Positions 35,110 to 46,403 are shown, numbered from the stretch's first letter. The stretch is 64,000 bases of DNA from Paenibacillus herberti (GCF_002233675.1 NZ_NMUQ01000001.1:1377212-1441211); one strand, 5' to 3'. Program-made: numbers and translations. Notes: generated by a model from the letters alone, not told the origin.

Positions 35110-35760
35110 TTGCCGATTTCGATAATATTCGATATGGATGGAACGCTTTTTCAGACAAATAAAATTCTAGAGTTATCTCTCGAGGATACATTTACCTATT
35201 TGAAGTCTCGCAATGAATGGTCGGGTGGGACTCCCATACAAAAATATCGCGAAATCATGGGAGTCCCTCTACCTGTAGTTTGGGAGACTTTAATGCCCAA
35301 TCATTCAAATGAGATTAGACAAATTGCGGATCGATATTTTCTTGAGAAGCTGATCGCCAATATTAATAATGGAAGCGGAGCTCTGTATCCTCATGTTTAT
35401 GAGATTTTCGACTCCTTGAAACAAGCGGGTTGCCCCATTTTTATCGCAAGCAATGGGCTGATCGACTATCTGAAAGCTATCGTCGATTATTACAACTTAG
35501 GCGCTTGGGTGACGGAGACGTTCAGTATTCAGCAAATAGAAACTCAAGACAAAACGGATCTTGTCCGTCATATTCTAAAGAAATACAACATCGAACAAGC
35601 AGCAGTAGTCGGCGATAGGCTGTCTGACATCAATGCCGCTAAAAAGAATGGTCTGATGGCGATAGGCTGCCGCTTTGACTTTGCACAAGAAGACGAGCTT
35701 AAACAAGCTGATGTTGTGATAGATGATTTACTTGAGCTAAGAGGGATATTTGACTTGTAG
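35110..35760 (+). CDS. HAD-superfamily hydrolase (phosphatase)
   Basis: 216 residues beginning at TTG 35110 behind AGAGGAGAG. HAD motifs are in order: I DMDGT (residues 8-12), II in FIASNGL, III Lys in DKTDLVRH and IV GDRLSDINAAKKNG. The cap lies between motif I and II, as in phosphoglycolate-phosphatase/beta-phosphoglucomutase relatives. It is likely a small-molecule phosphatase; substrate unknown. It follows the DinB-like gene closely. Confidence 0.88.
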   Translation: MPISIIFDMDGTLFQTNKILELSLEDTFTYLKSRNEWSGGTPIQKYREIMGVPLPVVWETLMPNHSNEIRQIADRYFLEKLIANINNGSGALYPHVYEIFDSLKQAGCPIFIASNGLIDYLKAIVDYYNLGAWVTETFSIQQIETQDKTDLVRHILKKYNIEQAAVVGDRLSDINAAKKNGLMAIGCRFDFAQEDELKQADVVIDDLLELRGIFDL

Positions 35761-35794
35761 CCTGTGAACGATGATCAATGCCATTAATTAAAGT

Positions 35795-35832
35795 GATTAA
35801 TGTAGTTAACAAAATAGATTAATGTCGCTAAC
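35795..35832 (+). promoter_or_regulatory. Direct repeats upstream of the OmpR-type regulator gene
   Basis: GATTAATGTAGTTAAC at 35795-35810 and GATTAATGTCGCTAAC at 35817-35832, a 22-base step (two helical turns). They lie 42-79 bases before the response-regulator gene and could be an autoregulatory operator. Confidence 0.5.
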
Positions 35833-35873
35833 TAATTTCACCATAGGATAGGAAACAGAGAAAGAGGGAACGA

Positions 35874-36545
35874 ATGCCTACTATACTGGTTGCTGACGAC
35901 GATGCGAACATTCGCGAACTTGTCTGTTTATTTTTACGCAACGACGGATTCACAACAGTTGAAGCTGCGGATGGCAAGGAAGCACTAGGCGTCTACGCTT
36001 CCACGAATGTTGATCTAGTCGTGCTCGATATTATGATGCCGATTATGGATGGTTGGACGTTATGCAAAGAACTCAGAAGAGCCAATCCTGATCTCCCGTT
36101 ACTTATGCTCACTGCGAGAGGCGAAACATGGGAAAAGGTGAAAGGGTTCGAGCTTGGGACGGACGATTATTTGACGAAACCATTCGATCCGCTGGAGTTA
36201 ACGGCCCGTGTTAGAGCATTGCTGAAACGATATCGGATTGGCTCCACACAGATGATCCAATTCGGCAATATCATTCTTGATCGCCAAACCTATAAGGTGC
36301 TGAGTGGAACGGAATCCCTCATATTGCCGCTCAAAGAGTTCGAATTGCTGTATAAGCTGGCTGGAACACCCGGGCAAGTTTATACGCGCGAACAATTGAT
36401 CGATCAAATTTGGGGGCTCGATTATGCTGGAGATGATCGAACGATAGATGTACATATTAAGCGCTTGCGCGAACGGTTCGTGAGCACTTCCGATTTTAGA
36501 ATCGAGACGGTGCGTGGACTTGGTTACCGGCTTGAGGTTAACTAA
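35874..36545 (+). CDS. OmpR-family response regulator
   Basis: 223 residues. The receiver domain (1-120) has acidic residues VADDD, phospho-acceptor Asp in LVVLDIMMPIMDGW and Lys in LTKPFDP. The winged-helix C-terminal domain (about 130-222) has LPLKEFELLYKLAG, YTREQLIDQIWGLDYAGDDR and TVRGLGYRLE. GAAAGAGGGA precedes the ATG. It overlaps the kinase gene by one base (TAATG). It probably regulates its own operon and the hydrolase gene that follows (see repeats at 35795 and 38013). Confidence 0.93.
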   Translation: MPTILVADDDANIRELVCLFLRNDGFTTVEAADGKEALGVYASTNVDLVVLDIMMPIMDGWTLCKELRRANPDLPLLMLTARGETWEKVKGFELGTDDYLTKPFDPLELTARVRALLKRYRIGSTQMIQFGNIILDRQTYKVLSGTESLILPLKEFELLYKLAGTPGQVYTREQLIDQIWGLDYAGDDRTIDVHIKRLRERFVSTSDFRIETVRGLGYRLEVN

Positions 36546-37912
36546 TGATCAGCTCTATTTATACTCGCGTAGTCTTAATCTATCTAGTCTCCGTCATTGG
36601 AGGCACGATCCTTTCTTTTTTTGTGGCAACTTGGGTATTTGAGGATAAATTGAATGAAAACTTGAAAACCCCCTTACGTTACTTTAGCCAGGACATCGTC
36701 CGGATTTACGAGACATTTCCATTAAGTGAAGCGGACACACTCGTAAGTGGAATGAATCAGCTCAATTCTTATCATATTCGAATATATGAAGATTCGGGTC
36801 AGTTCCGGTCTTATGGAGCGCTTCACGGACAAAGTCCTATCACTGTAACTAAAGAGCAAGTGAAAAGAGTTCTAGATGGAGAAGTTGTTCAAGTTAACCC
36901 AAGTGGTATTGCTACTCTTCTCCTAGGGCTGCCCTTAAAAACGGAAATGGGAACAAAAGCGATGTTTGTGGAGCCAATCGCGCCTCCTTCTAGTGCGTTT
37001 GCTATAAGGTGGATCTTGAACTTTTCAATCTATTCATTAATAGCTGGAAGCCTTTTTATTTTGGTTGCTGCCATTTTCCTAGTCAGACCGATCAAAAAGC
37101 TGACAGCGGCGACTAGACAAATAGCAGGTGGAGATTTCAACGTCAAGCTGAATATTAAGCAAAAGGGAGAGCTCGGCACACTGGCTCGCAGCTTCGAGGA
37201 AATGATGCACGATTTACAACAGCTTGAGCAGATGCGTAGGGAATTTGTATCCAATGTGTCTCACGAGGTTCAATCGCCGCTTACCTCCATTTCCGGTTAT
37301 GCTCAAGCTCTCAAACAAGTAGATGTCGAACATAACGAGCGAAGCCGTTATCTAGATATTATTATCGCTGAAGCGGATCGCATGTCCAAGATGAGCGATG
37401 GCTTATTGAAGCTGAGTTTGCTCGAAGCACAGTCACATCAGCTGAGGTTGGTCACGTTCAACCTTGATGAACAAATTAGACGAGTGATCGTCGCAATCCA
37501 GCCGCAATGGTCGGCGCGCAGCATCCGTTTCGAACTCGATTTGAAGACCGTTCGATTGCTGGCTGATCATGATCTTTTAAACCAGGTATGGACGAATATA
37601 CTCGGCAATAGCATCAAATTTTCTAGGGATGAGGGCGTTATTAGTGTCAGTATCAAACAAGATAACCAAAACGTGATCGTCCGATTATCCGACAGTGGCA
37701 TTGGCATTCCCCTTGAGGACCAGAAGCGTATATTTGAACGGTTTTTCAAGTCCGATCGTTCCCACAGCCGCAAGTATGACGGCAGCGGAATGGGACTTGC
37801 CATCGTTAAACAGATCGTATCGCTTCATCGCGGTGACATTCAAGTGGAAAGCGAGCCTGGCCAAGGAACGACTGTCATAGTCACCTTGCCTATTACAACG
37901 CCAACGGATTAG
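36545..37912 (+). CDS. Membrane sensor histidine kinase (OmpR-system partner)
   Basis: 455 residues. Two membrane segments (about 7-29 and 158-180) flank an extracellular domain of about 125 residues. Then come HAMP (RPIKKLTAATRQIAGGDFNV), HisKA with the phosphorylated His in NVSHEVQSPLTSISGYAQ, and HATPase_c with N box ILGNSIKFS, DSGIGIP, F box FERFFKSDRSH and G box GSGMGLAIVKQI. The sensor domain gives no clue to the ligand. Translation is coupled to the regulator by TAATG. Confidence 0.93.
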   Translation: MISSIYTRVVLIYLVSVIGGTILSFFVATWVFEDKLNENLKTPLRYFSQDIVRIYETFPLSEADTLVSGMNQLNSYHIRIYEDSGQFRSYGALHGQSPITVTKEQVKRVLDGEVVQVNPSGIATLLLGLPLKTEMGTKAMFVEPIAPPSSAFAIRWILNFSIYSLIAGSLFILVAAIFLVRPIKKLTAATRQIAGGDFNVKLNIKQKGELGTLARSFEEMMHDLQQLEQMRREFVSNVSHEVQSPLTSISGYAQALKQVDVEHNERSRYLDIIIAEADRMSKMSDGLLKLSLLEAQSHQLRLVTFNLDEQIRRVIVAIQPQWSARSIRFELDLKTVRLLADHDLLNQVWTNILGNSIKFSRDEGVISVSIKQDNQNVIVRLSDSGIGIPLEDQKRIFERFFKSDRSHSRKYDGSGMGLAIVKQIVSLHRGDIQVESEPGQGTTVIVTLPITTPTD

Positions 37913-37957
37913 TTAATCAGAAGGGATCATCGGGAAGGATTAATTCGCATTCTCCAT

Positions 37958-38008
37958 GCTACGGCATTATGTGCAAGCTTTCTTGCATGTGACGCTGTAG
38001 CTTTTTTT
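37958..38008 (+). terminator. Terminator after the kinase gene
   Basis: GCTACGGC and GCTGTAGC pair outside TGTGCAAG/CTTGCATG, followed by TTTTTTT. Confidence 0.88.
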
Positions 38009-38012
38009 GCTT

Positions 38013-38031
38013 GTTCATACTCCGTTCATAC
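38013..38031 (+). promoter_or_regulatory. Hexamer-N5-hexamer direct repeat before the hydrolase gene
   Basis: GTTCATAC (38013-38020) and GTTCATAC (38024-38031) repeat at an 11-base step, giving TTCATA-N5-TTCATA. This is the site architecture of OmpR-family regulators such as WalR and PhoP, and an OmpR-type pair lies directly upstream. Confidence 0.55.
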
Positions 38032-38104
38032 TGACGTCATGGGGAGTACATCTTTGTCGCATATGCTCTCATTAGCAGCCGATAAAAGACAGGAGAAGAT
38101 GCAA

Positions 38105-39085
38105 ATGGAACCAGAAGCGGTTATGAAAAAGAGGAAGACCAAGGGAATGAAAAAGGTACTTTTCATCCTACTTAAAACGCTAGGAGTTATAGCTATATTA
38201 ATTGCTCTTTTTCTAGCTATTGTTTTTGTCGTTAACATAATCAGCAACAAGTCAGAGCAAGCAAAAATAGAAACCTACGGCCAGTTAGTACCTGTAGATG
38301 GGAAAAAGATGAATGTCTTGATTCAAGGAAAAGGCGAAGAAACAATCGTGCTCCTGCCTGGTTATGGAACAGCTGCACCTGCGCTTGATTTCAAGCCGCT
38401 AGTTGATGAGCTGTCCCCATTTTACAAAGTAGTCGTGGTTGAGCCGTTTGGTTATGGATTAAGCGATACAACCAAAAAGGATCGGACCACAGAGAACATT
38501 GTAAGTGAACTTCATGAAGCCTTACAGGGTCTGAAAATTGATCGATATATTTTAATGGGTCATTCCATTGCAGGTATATACGGACTCGATTATGTCAGCA
38601 AATATAAAAACGAAGTGAGTGCATTTGTCGGGATCGATACCAGTGTTCCAACGCAAGGCGGAATGGATGTTAAATTTCCAATAAAAACATTTAAATTTCT
38701 GAAACAATCAGGTGTGGCCAGATTGATATCGAAACTGGGTCCTAATCCATATGACGGCTTGCCATTTGATGATGGAATAAAAGAACAAATGCGACTTCTT
38801 GCTAACAAAAACGCTTTTAACACAAGCTTATTGAATGAAATGGAACATATTAAAGCTAATTTTAAAGCAGCTGAACATTTAACATTCCCTAAAGATCTCC
38901 CTATTCTTTTCTTTATACAAGCGAATAATACAGACGTAGAAGGATGGCTGCCCCTGCATGAAGAGCAAGTAAAAGATTCTATACATGGAAAAGTGATGAC
39001 ATATGAAGGAGGACATTATTTGCACCATACTCGGTCAAAAGAAATCGTGGAAAGCCTTAAGGGATTTATGGAAATAGTAAATTAA
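38105..39085 (+). CDS. Membrane-anchored alpha/beta hydrolase
   Basis: 326 residues from ATG 38105, nine bases after AGGAG at 38091-38095; ATGs at 38039 and 38099 are less well placed. A basic start (KKRKTKGMKK) and one membrane segment at about 15-45 anchor it with the catalytic domain outside. The alpha/beta hydrolase fold has oxyanion region VLLPGYGTAAPA, nucleophile elbow MGHSIAGIYG (Ser), an acidic residue in the ILFFIQANNTDVEG strand and catalytic His in YEGGHYLHH. Substrate unknown; it could be a lipid, ester or peptide. The repeat at 38013 suggests control by the preceding two-component system. Confidence 0.85.
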   Translation: MEPEAVMKKRKTKGMKKVLFILLKTLGVIAILIALFLAIVFVVNIISNKSEQAKIETYGQLVPVDGKKMNVLIQGKGEETIVLLPGYGTAAPALDFKPLVDELSPFYKVVVVEPFGYGLSDTTKKDRTTENIVSELHEALQGLKIDRYILMGHSIAGIYGLDYVSKYKNEVSAFVGIDTSVPTQGGMDVKFPIKTFKFLKQSGVARLISKLGPNPYDGLPFDDGIKEQMRLLANKNAFNTSLLNEMEHIKANFKAAEHLTFPKDLPILFFIQANNTDVEGWLPLHEEQVKDSIHGKVMTYEGGHYLHHTRSKEIVESLKGFMEIVN

Positions 39086-39089
39086 GCAA

Positions 39090-39140
39090 AGCCCGGTCGT
39101 TCTGTGCGAAGATACTTCGCCAGCGTCCGGGCTTTCTTTT
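39090..39140 (+). terminator. Terminator after the hydrolase gene
   Basis: AAAGCCCGG pairs with CCGGGCTTT across an inner GCGAAG/CTTCGC hairpin, followed by CTTTT. Confidence 0.8.
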
Positions 39141-39150
39141 GGTGATAGGT

Positions 39151-39297
39151 ATGTTCATATCCGGCTATTTGAAGGAATCGTTTTCCTTGCTGTCGGTATA
39201 TGTGGTTAGCGGTGGTTTAACTATTGTCGGTGCGTTTGCGCTGATCCCCCTTGTTATTGAGAAAAGAAGAAAAGCAGAGAGAGACCCAGCATCATGA
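39151..39297 (+). pseudogene. Small membrane-protein fragment, possibly MFS transporter C-terminus
   Basis: A 48-codon frame from ATG 39151 encodes a hydrophobic segment (LLSVYVVSGGLTIVGAFALI) followed by a basic tail (EKRRKAERDPAS), like the last helix of a major-facilitator transporter. The upstream ribosome binding site is weak and a stop precedes the ATG in frame. It is either a remnant or a genuine small membrane protein. The rest of the stretch to 39448 shows nothing I can support. Confidence 0.4.
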
Positions 39298-39448
39298 TGG
39301 ATAAAAAAATGTTATGAATGACCATCAGTGAGAGCCATGACGGGCCGGTAGGCGAAAGTTTACAGGGTCACTATAAGAAGCTATGATTAAATCAAAATGC
39401 TTCATCATCTGGAAGGAATTGCTGTCAGGTAAGAAAGTGAGGGGCGCC

Positions 39449-40639
39449 ATGGATCTTCCCGTCAACATCTTGCTCGTAGACGATCATCCGGAAAACTTGG
39501 TTGCCATTGAGGCCGTTCTTAGCAGAGAACCCTACCGTCTGGTTCGGGCATATTCCGGGATGGAAGCTTTGAGATGTTTGTTGGAAGAGGAGTTTGCTGT
39601 CATTGTCATGGATGTGCAAATGCCCGATATGGACGGGTTCGATACGGCCAGCATTATCCGAACCCGGGAGAAAACCAAATACGTACCCATTATCTTTATG
39701 TCAGCCACTAGTAACAAAATGGAGCATATCTTCGCTGGCTATTCCGTCGGCGCTATGGATTATATGACGAAACCTTTCGTTCCGCAAATTTTCAAGTCCA
39801 AAATCGAGGGTTACGTCAGCATATATGAAGCTAACAAAACGCTTCAAATCCAAAGCGAAATGTTGAAGAAACAAGCCAAACAGATGGAGAAAACCAATCA
39901 GGAGCTCGGCCAAGCCAAAGAATCCGCGGAAATCGCATCCCGCGTTAAATCGGAATTTCTGGCTATGATGAGCCATGAAATGAGAACTACACTGAATGGG
40001 ATCATTGGCATGTCGGATCTGTTGCTTGCCTCAGATTTGCCGGATGAATACTCTGAGATAGCAGGGATCATCCATACAAGCGGGAATGCACTGCTATCCG
40101 TCATCAACCATATCCTCGACTTTTCCAAGATCGAGTCCGGTATGATGAAATTGGAAGAGGAGCCGTTTTCCCTTCAGCACTGCCTAATGGAAACAATTGA
40201 TTTGTTTACAGCCAAAACCAGGGAACGGAATCTGGAAATGGTGGTGGTCGTTGACCCGTCTTTACCGGCTTATTTAATAGGAGATATGAACCGCCTCCGT
40301 CAGGTGTTAAATAATCTTGTGGGCAATGCCGTCAAGTTTACGCAGGAAGGCAGTGTGTACATCACGGTCAACAAGCTTGCGGAGACATCGGATTCTCTTA
40401 CGCTTGAATTTATTATTAAGGATACCGGGATCGGGATTCCTCCTGATAAGATAAACGAATTGTTTCAACCATTCTCCCAGTTGGATGCTTCAACCACTCG
40501 TATGTTCGGAGGTACGGGACTTGGATTATCCATCAGCAAATCCCTGGTTGAATTGATGGGCGGCATGATACGGGTAGAACCGTCTAAAGAACCCGGCGCA
40601 ACGGTTATCTTTACGATTGTAGCCAAACCATTTCGATAA
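39449..40639 (+). CDS. Hybrid REC-histidine kinase, soluble
   Basis: 396 residues from ATG 39449 behind GTGAGGGG; the frame extends upstream without a better site. The N-terminal receiver (1-125) has LLVDDHPEN, phospho-acceptor Asp in [15 protein letters not shown] and MTKPF. A coiled coil (about 130-170, [19 protein letters not shown]) leads to HisKA with the phosphorylated His in [14 protein letters not shown], and HATPase_c has [19 protein letters not shown] and [13 protein letters not shown]. There is no membrane segment. It lies 58 bases before the poly-HAMP kinase gene, probably in one operon and phosphorelay. Confidence 0.9.
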   Translation: MDLPVNILLVDDHPENLVAIEAVLSREPYRLVRAYSGMEALRCLLEEEFAVIVMDVQMPDMDGFDTASIIRTREKTKYVPIIFMSATSNKMEHIFAGYSVGAMDYMTKPFVPQIFKSKIEGYVSIYEANKTLQIQSEMLKKQAKQMEKTNQELGQAKESAEIASRVKSEFLAMMSHEMRTTLNGIIGMSDLLLASDLPDEYSEIAGIIHTSGNALLSVINHILDFSKIESGMMKLEEEPFSLQHCLMETIDLFTAKTRERNLEMVVVVDPSLPAYLIGDMNRLRQVLNNLVGNAVKFTQEGSVYITVNKLAETSDSLTLEFIIKDTGIGIPPDKINELFQPFSQLDASTTRMFGGTGLGLSISKSLVELMGGMIRVEPSKEPGATVIFTIVAKPFR

Positions 40640-40697
40640 GACGCTATAGAACAGGTCATTCAAAAATATGTCGTAGAAAAGGGACAGGGCTGAGAAT

Positions 40698-43600
40698 ATG
40701 AGAGATCAAAACCAAATCAACGAAACAAACGGTGATCAAATTGATGGCGGTGAACTGCTCAACGCCTTAATGGCGATGAAGAAAGGCCATTTCTCCTACA
40801 GAATGCCTTATGACCGCACAGGTGTGGCTGGCAAGATTGCGGATACGTTTAACGAGATCATGGATATTCAGGAAGGTCTGGTGCATGAAGTCCAGACAGT
40901 AGCCAAGGTTGTCGGAAAAGAAGGAAATCTTTCGAGAAGGTTTGTGCAGAAAAATCTGGGAGGATCATGGGAAACGATCACCGATTCGTTAAACGGTCTA
41001 GTCATCGACTTGATTCAACCAACGAGTGAGATGGTCCGGGTAATTAACGCCGTGGCCAAAGGCGATCTTTCCCAGAAGGTGGAGCTGGAAATCGAAGGAC
41101 GGGCGCTTACCGGTGAATTCCAGAGAACGGCGAGCAACATCAACATGATGGTGAATCAGCTCAGCACCTTTGCCTCCGAGGTGACACGTGTGGCACGCGA
41201 GGTCGGTACGGAAGGAATCCTCGGCGGACAGGCAGATGTTAAAGGTGTATCTGGTACTTGGAAAGACTTAACGGATAGCGTTAATTACATGGCGACAAAT
41301 CTCACGGATCAAGTACGTAATATCGCAGCGGTAACAACTGCTGTCGCTAACGGTGATTTGTCGAAGCAGATTACCGTAAATGCGCGGGGAGAGATTCTTG
41401 AGCTCAAAAATACGATCAACACTATGGTGGATCAGCTCTCCATGTTCTCTTCCGAGGTTACTCGTGTAGCTCGTGAGGTCGGCACGGAAGGCAAACTCGG
41501 CGGGCAAGCGGACGTTAAAGGTGTATCCGGTACTTGGCGGGATTTAACGGAGAGCGTTAATTATATGGCGTCCAATCTGACCAACCAAGTGCGCAACATC
41601 GCGGTTGTTACAACTGCTGTGGCAAATGGCGACCTGTCCAAGAAGATTACGGCTGATGTACAAGGCGAAATTCTGGAATTGAAAAACACAATCAACACGA
41701 TGGTGGATCAATTGTCGACGTTTGCTTCCGAGGTTACTCGGATGGCACGCGAGGTCGGTACGGAAGGCATCCTCGGCGGACAGGCGGACGTTAAAGGTGT
41801 ATCTGGCACTTGGCGGGATTTGACAGAGAGCGTTAACTATATGGCTTCCAACTTAACCAATCAGGTGCGGAACATCGCGGAAGTGACAACCGCTGTTGCG
41901 AAGGGCGACTTGTCGAAGACGATTACCGTTGACGCAAAAGGCGAAATCCTCCAATTGAAAAGCACTATCAACATCATGGTGGATCAGCTCAGCAACTTCG
42001 CATCCGAGGTTACGCGTGTGGCGCGAGAAGTTTCAACAGAAGGAATACTGGGCGGACAAGCAGATGTTAAAGGCGTATCCGGCACTTGGAAGGATTTGAC
42101 TGATAGCGTTAATTTTATGGCCGGTACGCTTACCGATCAGGTGCGTAATATCGCTGAGGTGACGACTGCGGTTGCAAAAGGCGATCTGTCCAAACAGATC
42201 ACAGTTAACGCAAAAGGCGAAATCCTCGAGCTCAAAAACACAATCAACACGATGGTGGATCAGCTCTCTACCTTCGCATCCGAGGTTACGCGGGTAGCGC
42301 GAGAGGTTGGTACCGAGGGCATGCTGGGCGGACAAGCCCAGGTCAAAGGCGTTGCCGGTACATGGCGTGATTTAACGGAGAGCGTTAACTATATGGCTTC
42401 AAACTTGACCAATCAAGTGCGCAACATCGCCGTTGTGACAACGGCGGTCGCGAACGGTGATCTGTCCAAAAAAATTACAGCAGATGTTCAAGGAGAAATC
42501 CTTGAACTTAAAAATACGATCAACACGATGGTAGACCAGCTCTCCATGTTCTCCTCCGAGGTTACGCGGGTAGCACGTGAGGTAGGTACAGACGGGAAGC
42601 TCGGCGGACAAGCGCAGGTGCGCGGCGTCGGCGGCACCTGGAAGGACTTGACCGAAAGCGTTAATAATATGGCGCGGAATCTGACGGACCAGGTGCGGAA
42701 CATCGCGGACGTTACGACTGCGGTAGCCAAAGGCGACCTGTCCAAGAAAATCACCGTAGACGTCAAAGGCGAAATCCTTGAATTGAAGATTACGATCAAC
42801 ACGATGGTGGATCAGCTATCGATCTTCGCATCTGAGGTTACACGTGTAGCGCGGGAGGTTGGCACGGATGGCAAGCTCGGTGCGCAAGCGGAAGTAAAGG
42901 ATGTTTCAGGCACGTGGAAAGATTTGACGGATACGGTCAACTACATGGCCAGCAACTTGACTATCCAGATGCGTAACATTGCCGGCGTGACGACGGCGGT
43001 TGCAAACGGGGACTTGTCTAAAAAAATTACCGTAGACGTCAAAGGCGAACTGTTGGAACTGAAAAACACGATCAACACGATGGTGGATCAGCTCAATTCG
43101 TTCGCATCTGAGGTTACGCGTGTGGCGCGGGAGGTCGGTACGGACGGCAAGCTAGGCGGACAAGCCCAAGTACGCGGTGTCGGCGGAATCTGGAAAGACC
43201 TTACCGACAACGTTAACATCATGGCGACCAATTTGACGGATCAAGTGCGCGGGATCGCTAAGGTCGTTACCGCAGTTGCGAACGGCAACCTCAAGCAGAA
43301 ATTGACCGTGGAAGCGAAAGGCGAAATCGCCGAACTGACAGATACGATTAATAATATGATTGAGACGCTGGCCACCTTCGCCGACCAGGTGACTACCGTA
43401 GCGCGGGAGGTAGGCGCCGAAGGAAAGCTGGGCGGACAAGCAAGCGTGCCTGGCGCAGCTGGTACTTGGCGCGATCTCACCGACAACGTGAACTATATGG
43501 CGAGTACGTTGACTACCCAGGTGCGCGCCATCACTAACGTTGCAACAGCGGTGACAAACGGCGATCTATCACGTGCCATCGACGTTTCCGCATCCGGTGA

Positions 43601-46403
43601 AGTTGCAACGCTGAAGGATAACATCAACGAAATGATTCGGAACCTGAAGGAAACGACCCGGATCAATACGGAGCAGGACTGGCTCAAAACCAATCTCGCC
43701 AAATTTTCAAGGCTCTTGCAAGGACAAAGGGATTTGTATGCAGTCAGCCGCATGATCCTGTCCGAGCTTGCTCCACTCGTATCGATGCAACACGGCGTCT
43801 TTTATATCAATGAACCGACGAGCGGCGAAGCGGTGCTTAAGCTGTTTGCCAGCTATGCTTACCAAAGCCGCAAAAATTTGGCGAATGAATTCCGAGCTGG
43901 GCAAGGGTTGGTCGGTCAGTGTCTAATCGAGAAACAACGTATTCTGCTTACCAACGTACCCGGAGACTACGTCGTGATATCATCCGCTTTGGGAGAAGCT
44001 ACACCTCTCAATATCGTTTTGTTACCGATTATTTTCGAAGATCAGGTTCTCGCTATTCTGGAGCTGGCATCCTTCCGCCCGTACAGTGATATCGACATCG
44101 CATTCCTGGATCAGCTTACGGAATCGATCGGAATTGTGATAAATACGATGCAGGCGAACCAACGTACGGAGGAACTGCTTATCCAATCCCAGTCCCTCAC
44201 CGAAGAGCTCCAAAAGCAGCAAATGGAGCTGAGGAACACGAACGATGAACTCGAGGATAAAGCAAAGCTGCTCGTGCTGCAGAAGGCGGAAGTGGAAAGC
44301 AAGAACCAGGAGGTAGAGGTGGCCAAGCGATACTTGGAAGAGAAAGCGGAACAGCTTGCTCTCACGTCCAAGTATAAATCCGAATTTTTAGCTAACATGT
44401 CGCATGAGCTTCGTACTCCTTTGAATTCTTTGCTGTTGCTGGCAGAGCAGCTTGCCGAGAACCCGGATGAAAATCTTCATGAGATACAGGTTAAGTTTGC
44501 GAAGACCATTCAGGACTCCGGATTTGAATTGCTTAACCTTATTAATGATATTCTCGATCTGTCCAAAATCGAATCTGGCACCATTACGCCCGACTACAGC
44601 GAAGTACCTTTGGCTGAACTGACAGGCGGACTGGACCGTACCTTCCGCCATATGGTAGAAGCGAAGAAACTGAACTATCGGATTCAAGTTGATTCTGGCG
44701 TACCGGCGAGTGTAGTAACAGATTTCAAACGGCTTCAGCAAATTTTGAAAAACTTGCTCTCGAACGCCTTTAAGTTTACCGAGCAAGGACAGATCATGCT
44801 CCAAATCAAAAAAGCGAACGGGGGCTGGAACTCAGAAAATGACTCACTGAATCGTGCTAAAGCGGTCATTTGCTTCTCCGTCAGCGATACGGGGATCGGG
44901 ATTCCTTATGAAAAACAACAGATCATTTTTGAAGCTTTCCAGCAGGCGGACGGCAGCACAAACCGGGAATATGGCGGAACGGGCTTAGGGCTTGCCATAT
45001 CCAGGGAGATTGCCGAGATGCTGGGCGGAGAAATAACCTTATACAGCGAAGTGAGCAAGGGAAGTGTATTTAATCTGTACCTTCCAATAGAAGCGGAAGC
45101 AACGGAACCTGCGCCCAAAAAGATCCATGTTCCGGAGGTAATTGATATCACCCCGCTCAAACGCAGAAGCAGCCTGGCCAAGCCGGCGGATGACGCATTG
45201 GTTGACGATCGGGATAACCTCGAGCCGGGAGATCGTGTATTCCTAATTATTGAGGATGATCACAAGTTCAATGCCATAATTCTCGATCTCCTTCGTAAGA
45301 AAGGGATCAAAGCGGTCATCACGGCAAACGGTTCGGATGCCCTGGAACTCGTTCATAAGTACAACCCGATCGCCATAATACTGGATCTGCATCTTGGAGA
45401 TATCGACGGTTGGCTGGTGCTGGAGCAGCTGAAGAACGATATCCATCTACGGCATATTCCGATTTGTGTCATGACAGTCGACGAGGAAGAGGTACTCCTG
45501 CTGCAAAAGGGAGTTTACAATTACTTCCGGAAACCGGTGACAAATGAGGAACTGGAGAATGCGTTGGATCGCTTGAACCAATTTGCGGACAAGAAGGCTC
45601 AGAACCTGCTGGTAGTCGTCCATGATGAGCAAGAGCGCAAGCAATTGGTAGAGCTGCTGGGCAACCAGGATATCAAGGTCACGGCTGTGGACACAGGACG
45701 CAAAGGGTTGAACCAGATCAACTCAAAAGAAATGGATTGTGTAGTGCTGGACAACAGCCTGCCGGATATGAATCTAATCCGGTTCGTCCGGGATATGCAC
45801 AAGAACTCCAAAAACAAGCGGGTTCCCGTTATAGCCCGTTTGAGCAAAAAATTGACGCCGGCTGAGGAGAATGAGTGGGATGAGTTAGTCAAAATGGCGG
45901 TTCTCAAAGAAGTGAAGTCAAATGCCGGTCTGATTGATGAAACAACCCTATTCCTGCACCGCAAGACGGATAACTTGCCGGCTGGTTCAAGGGAAAAGTT
46001 GATTAAACTGCATAATTCGGATGAAATGATCGAGTATAAAAATGTACTTGTTGTGGATGACGACATCCGGAATATTTTTGCACTCACTACCATTTTGGAA
46101 CGCCATCAAATGAAAGTCATTCCAGCGGAAACAGGCCAGGATGCCATCGCCCTCCTGGAACAGACACCGGACATTGGAATCGTGCTGATGGATATCATGA
46201 TGCCGGGAATGGATGGTTACGAAACGACTCGCGCCATTCGGCAGAAGGCGAAATTCGAGAACCTTCCCATTATTGCACTTACGGCTAAAGCTATGAAGGG
46301 AGACCGGGAACTTTGCCTCGAAGCTGGTTGCTCGGATTACATCACAAAACCGGTCAACAGCGCCCAGCTGTTATCGATGATGCGCACATGGCTGGATAAT
46401 TGA
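40698..46403 (+). CDS. Giant soluble hybrid kinase: poly-HAMP, GAF, HisKA, HATPase, three receivers
   Basis: 1901 residues with no membrane segment. Residues about 105-985 are about ten tandem HAMP-type repeats of 92 residues, each with blocks like [37 protein letters not shown] and [18 protein letters not shown] domain follows at about 1010-1155, then a coiled coil. HisKA has His1236 in [10 protein letters not shown], and HATPase_c has [15 protein letters not shown] and [13 protein letters not shown]. Three receivers follow: Asp1563 ([12 protein letters not shown]), a degenerate one ([19 protein letters not shown]), and a full one with Asp1832 ([13 protein letters not shown]). The layout recalls fungal group III osmosensing kinases. 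It is paired with the hybrid kinase just upstream. Confidence 0.92.
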   Translation: MRDQNQINETNGDQIDGGELLNALMAMKKGHFSYRMPYDRTGVAGKIADTFNEIMDIQEGLVHEVQTVAKVVGKEGNLSRRFVQKNLGGSWETITDSLNGLVIDLIQPTSEMVRVINAVAKGDLSQKVELEIEGRALTGEFQRTASNINMMVNQLSTFASEVTRVAREVGTEGILGGQADVKGVSGTWKDLTDSVNYMATNLTDQVRNIAAVTTAVANGDLSKQITVNARGEILELKNTINTMVDQLSMFSSEVTRVAREVGTEGKLGGQADVKGVSGTWRDLTESVNYMASNLTNQVRNIAVVTTAVANGDLSKKITADVQGEILELKNTINTMVDQLSTFASEVTRMAREVGTEGILGGQADVKGVSGTWRDLTESVNYMASNLTNQVRNIAEVTTAVAKGDLSKTITVDAKGEILQLKSTINIMVDQLSNFASEVTRVAREVSTEGILGGQADVKGVSGTWKDLTDSVNFMAGTLTDQVRNIAEVTTAVAKGDLSKQITVNAKGEILELKNTINTMVDQLSTFASEVTRVAREVGTEGMLGGQAQVKGVAGTWRDLTESVNYMASNLTNQVRNIAVVTTAVANGDLSKKITADVQGEILELKNTINTMVDQLSMFSSEVTRVAREVGTDGKLGGQAQVRGVGGTWKDLTESVNNMARNLTDQVRNIADVTTAVAKGDLSKKITVDVKGEILELKITINTMVDQLSIFASEVTRVAREVGTDGKLGAQAEVKDVSGTWKDLTDTVNYMASNLTIQMRNIAGVTTAVANGDLSKKITVDVKGELLELKNTINTMVDQLNSFASEVTRVAREVGTDGKLGGQAQVRGVGGIWKDLTDNVNIMATNLTDQVRGIAKVVTAVANGNLKQKLTVEAKGEIAELTDTINNMIETLATFADQVTTVAREVGAEGKLGGQASVPGAAGTWRDLTDNVNYMASTLTTQVRAITNVATAVTNGDLSRAIDVSASGEVATLKDNINEMIRNLKETTRINTEQDWLKTNLAKFSRLLQGQRDLYAVSRMILSELAPLVSMQHGVFYINEPTSGEAVLKLFASYAYQSRKNLANEFRAGQGLVGQCLIEKQRILLTNVPGDYVVISSALGEATPLNIVLLPIIFEDQVLAILELASFRPYSDIDIAFLDQLTESIGIVINTMQANQRTEELLIQSQSLTEELQKQQMELRNTNDELEDKAKLLVLQKAEVESKNQEVEVAKRYLEEKAEQLALTSKYKSEFLANMSHELRTPLNSLLLLAEQLAENPDENLHEIQVKFAKTIQDSGFELLNLINDILDLSKIESGTITPDYSEVPLAELTGGLDRTFRHMVEAKKLNYRIQVDSGVPASVVTDFKRLQQILKNLLSNAFKFTEQGQIMLQIKKANGGWNSENDSLNRAKAVICFSVSDTGIGIPYEKQQIIFEAFQQADGSTNREYGGTGLGLAISREIAEMLGGEITLYSEVSKGSVFNLYLPIEAEATEPAPKKIHVPEVIDITPLKRRSSLAKPADDALVDDRDNLEPGDRVFLIIEDDHKFNAIILDLLRKKGIKAVITANGSDALELVHKYNPIAIILDLHLGDIDGWLVLEQLKNDIHLRHIPICVMTVDEEEVLLLQKGVYNYFRKPVTNEELENALDRLNQFADKKAQNLLVVVHDEQERKQLVELLGNQDIKVTAVDTGRKGLNQINSKEMDCVVLDNSLPDMNLIRFVRDMHKNSKNKRVPVIARLSKKLTPAEENEWDELVKMAVLKEVKSNAGLIDETTLFLHRKTDNLPAGSREKLIKLHNSDEMIEYKNVLVVDDDIRNIFALTTILERHQMKVIPAETGQDAIALLEQTPDIGIVLMDIMMPGMDGYETTRAIRQKAKFENLPIIALTAKAMKGDRELCLEAGCSDYITKPVNSAQLLSMMRTWLDN
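41020..43660 (+). repeat. Tandem 276-base coding repeats (HAMP modules)
   Basis: In-frame repeats of 276 bases (92 codons), seen for example in the AREVG segment at about 41190, 41467, 41743 and onwards to about 43400 (nine copies). Central copies are closely alike at DNA level and the end copies diverge, which points to expansion by unequal crossover. Confidence 0.85.

Noticed and set aside
39298-39448. Possible riboswitch before the hybrid kinase gene
   Set aside because: Some GC-rich pairing exists but no conserved core of a known class can be recognised.
41020-43660. Regular DNA repeats that could suggest a CRISPR array
   Set aside because: The 276-base repeats are in-frame coding modules with HAMP-type residues; there are no short repeats with unique spacers.
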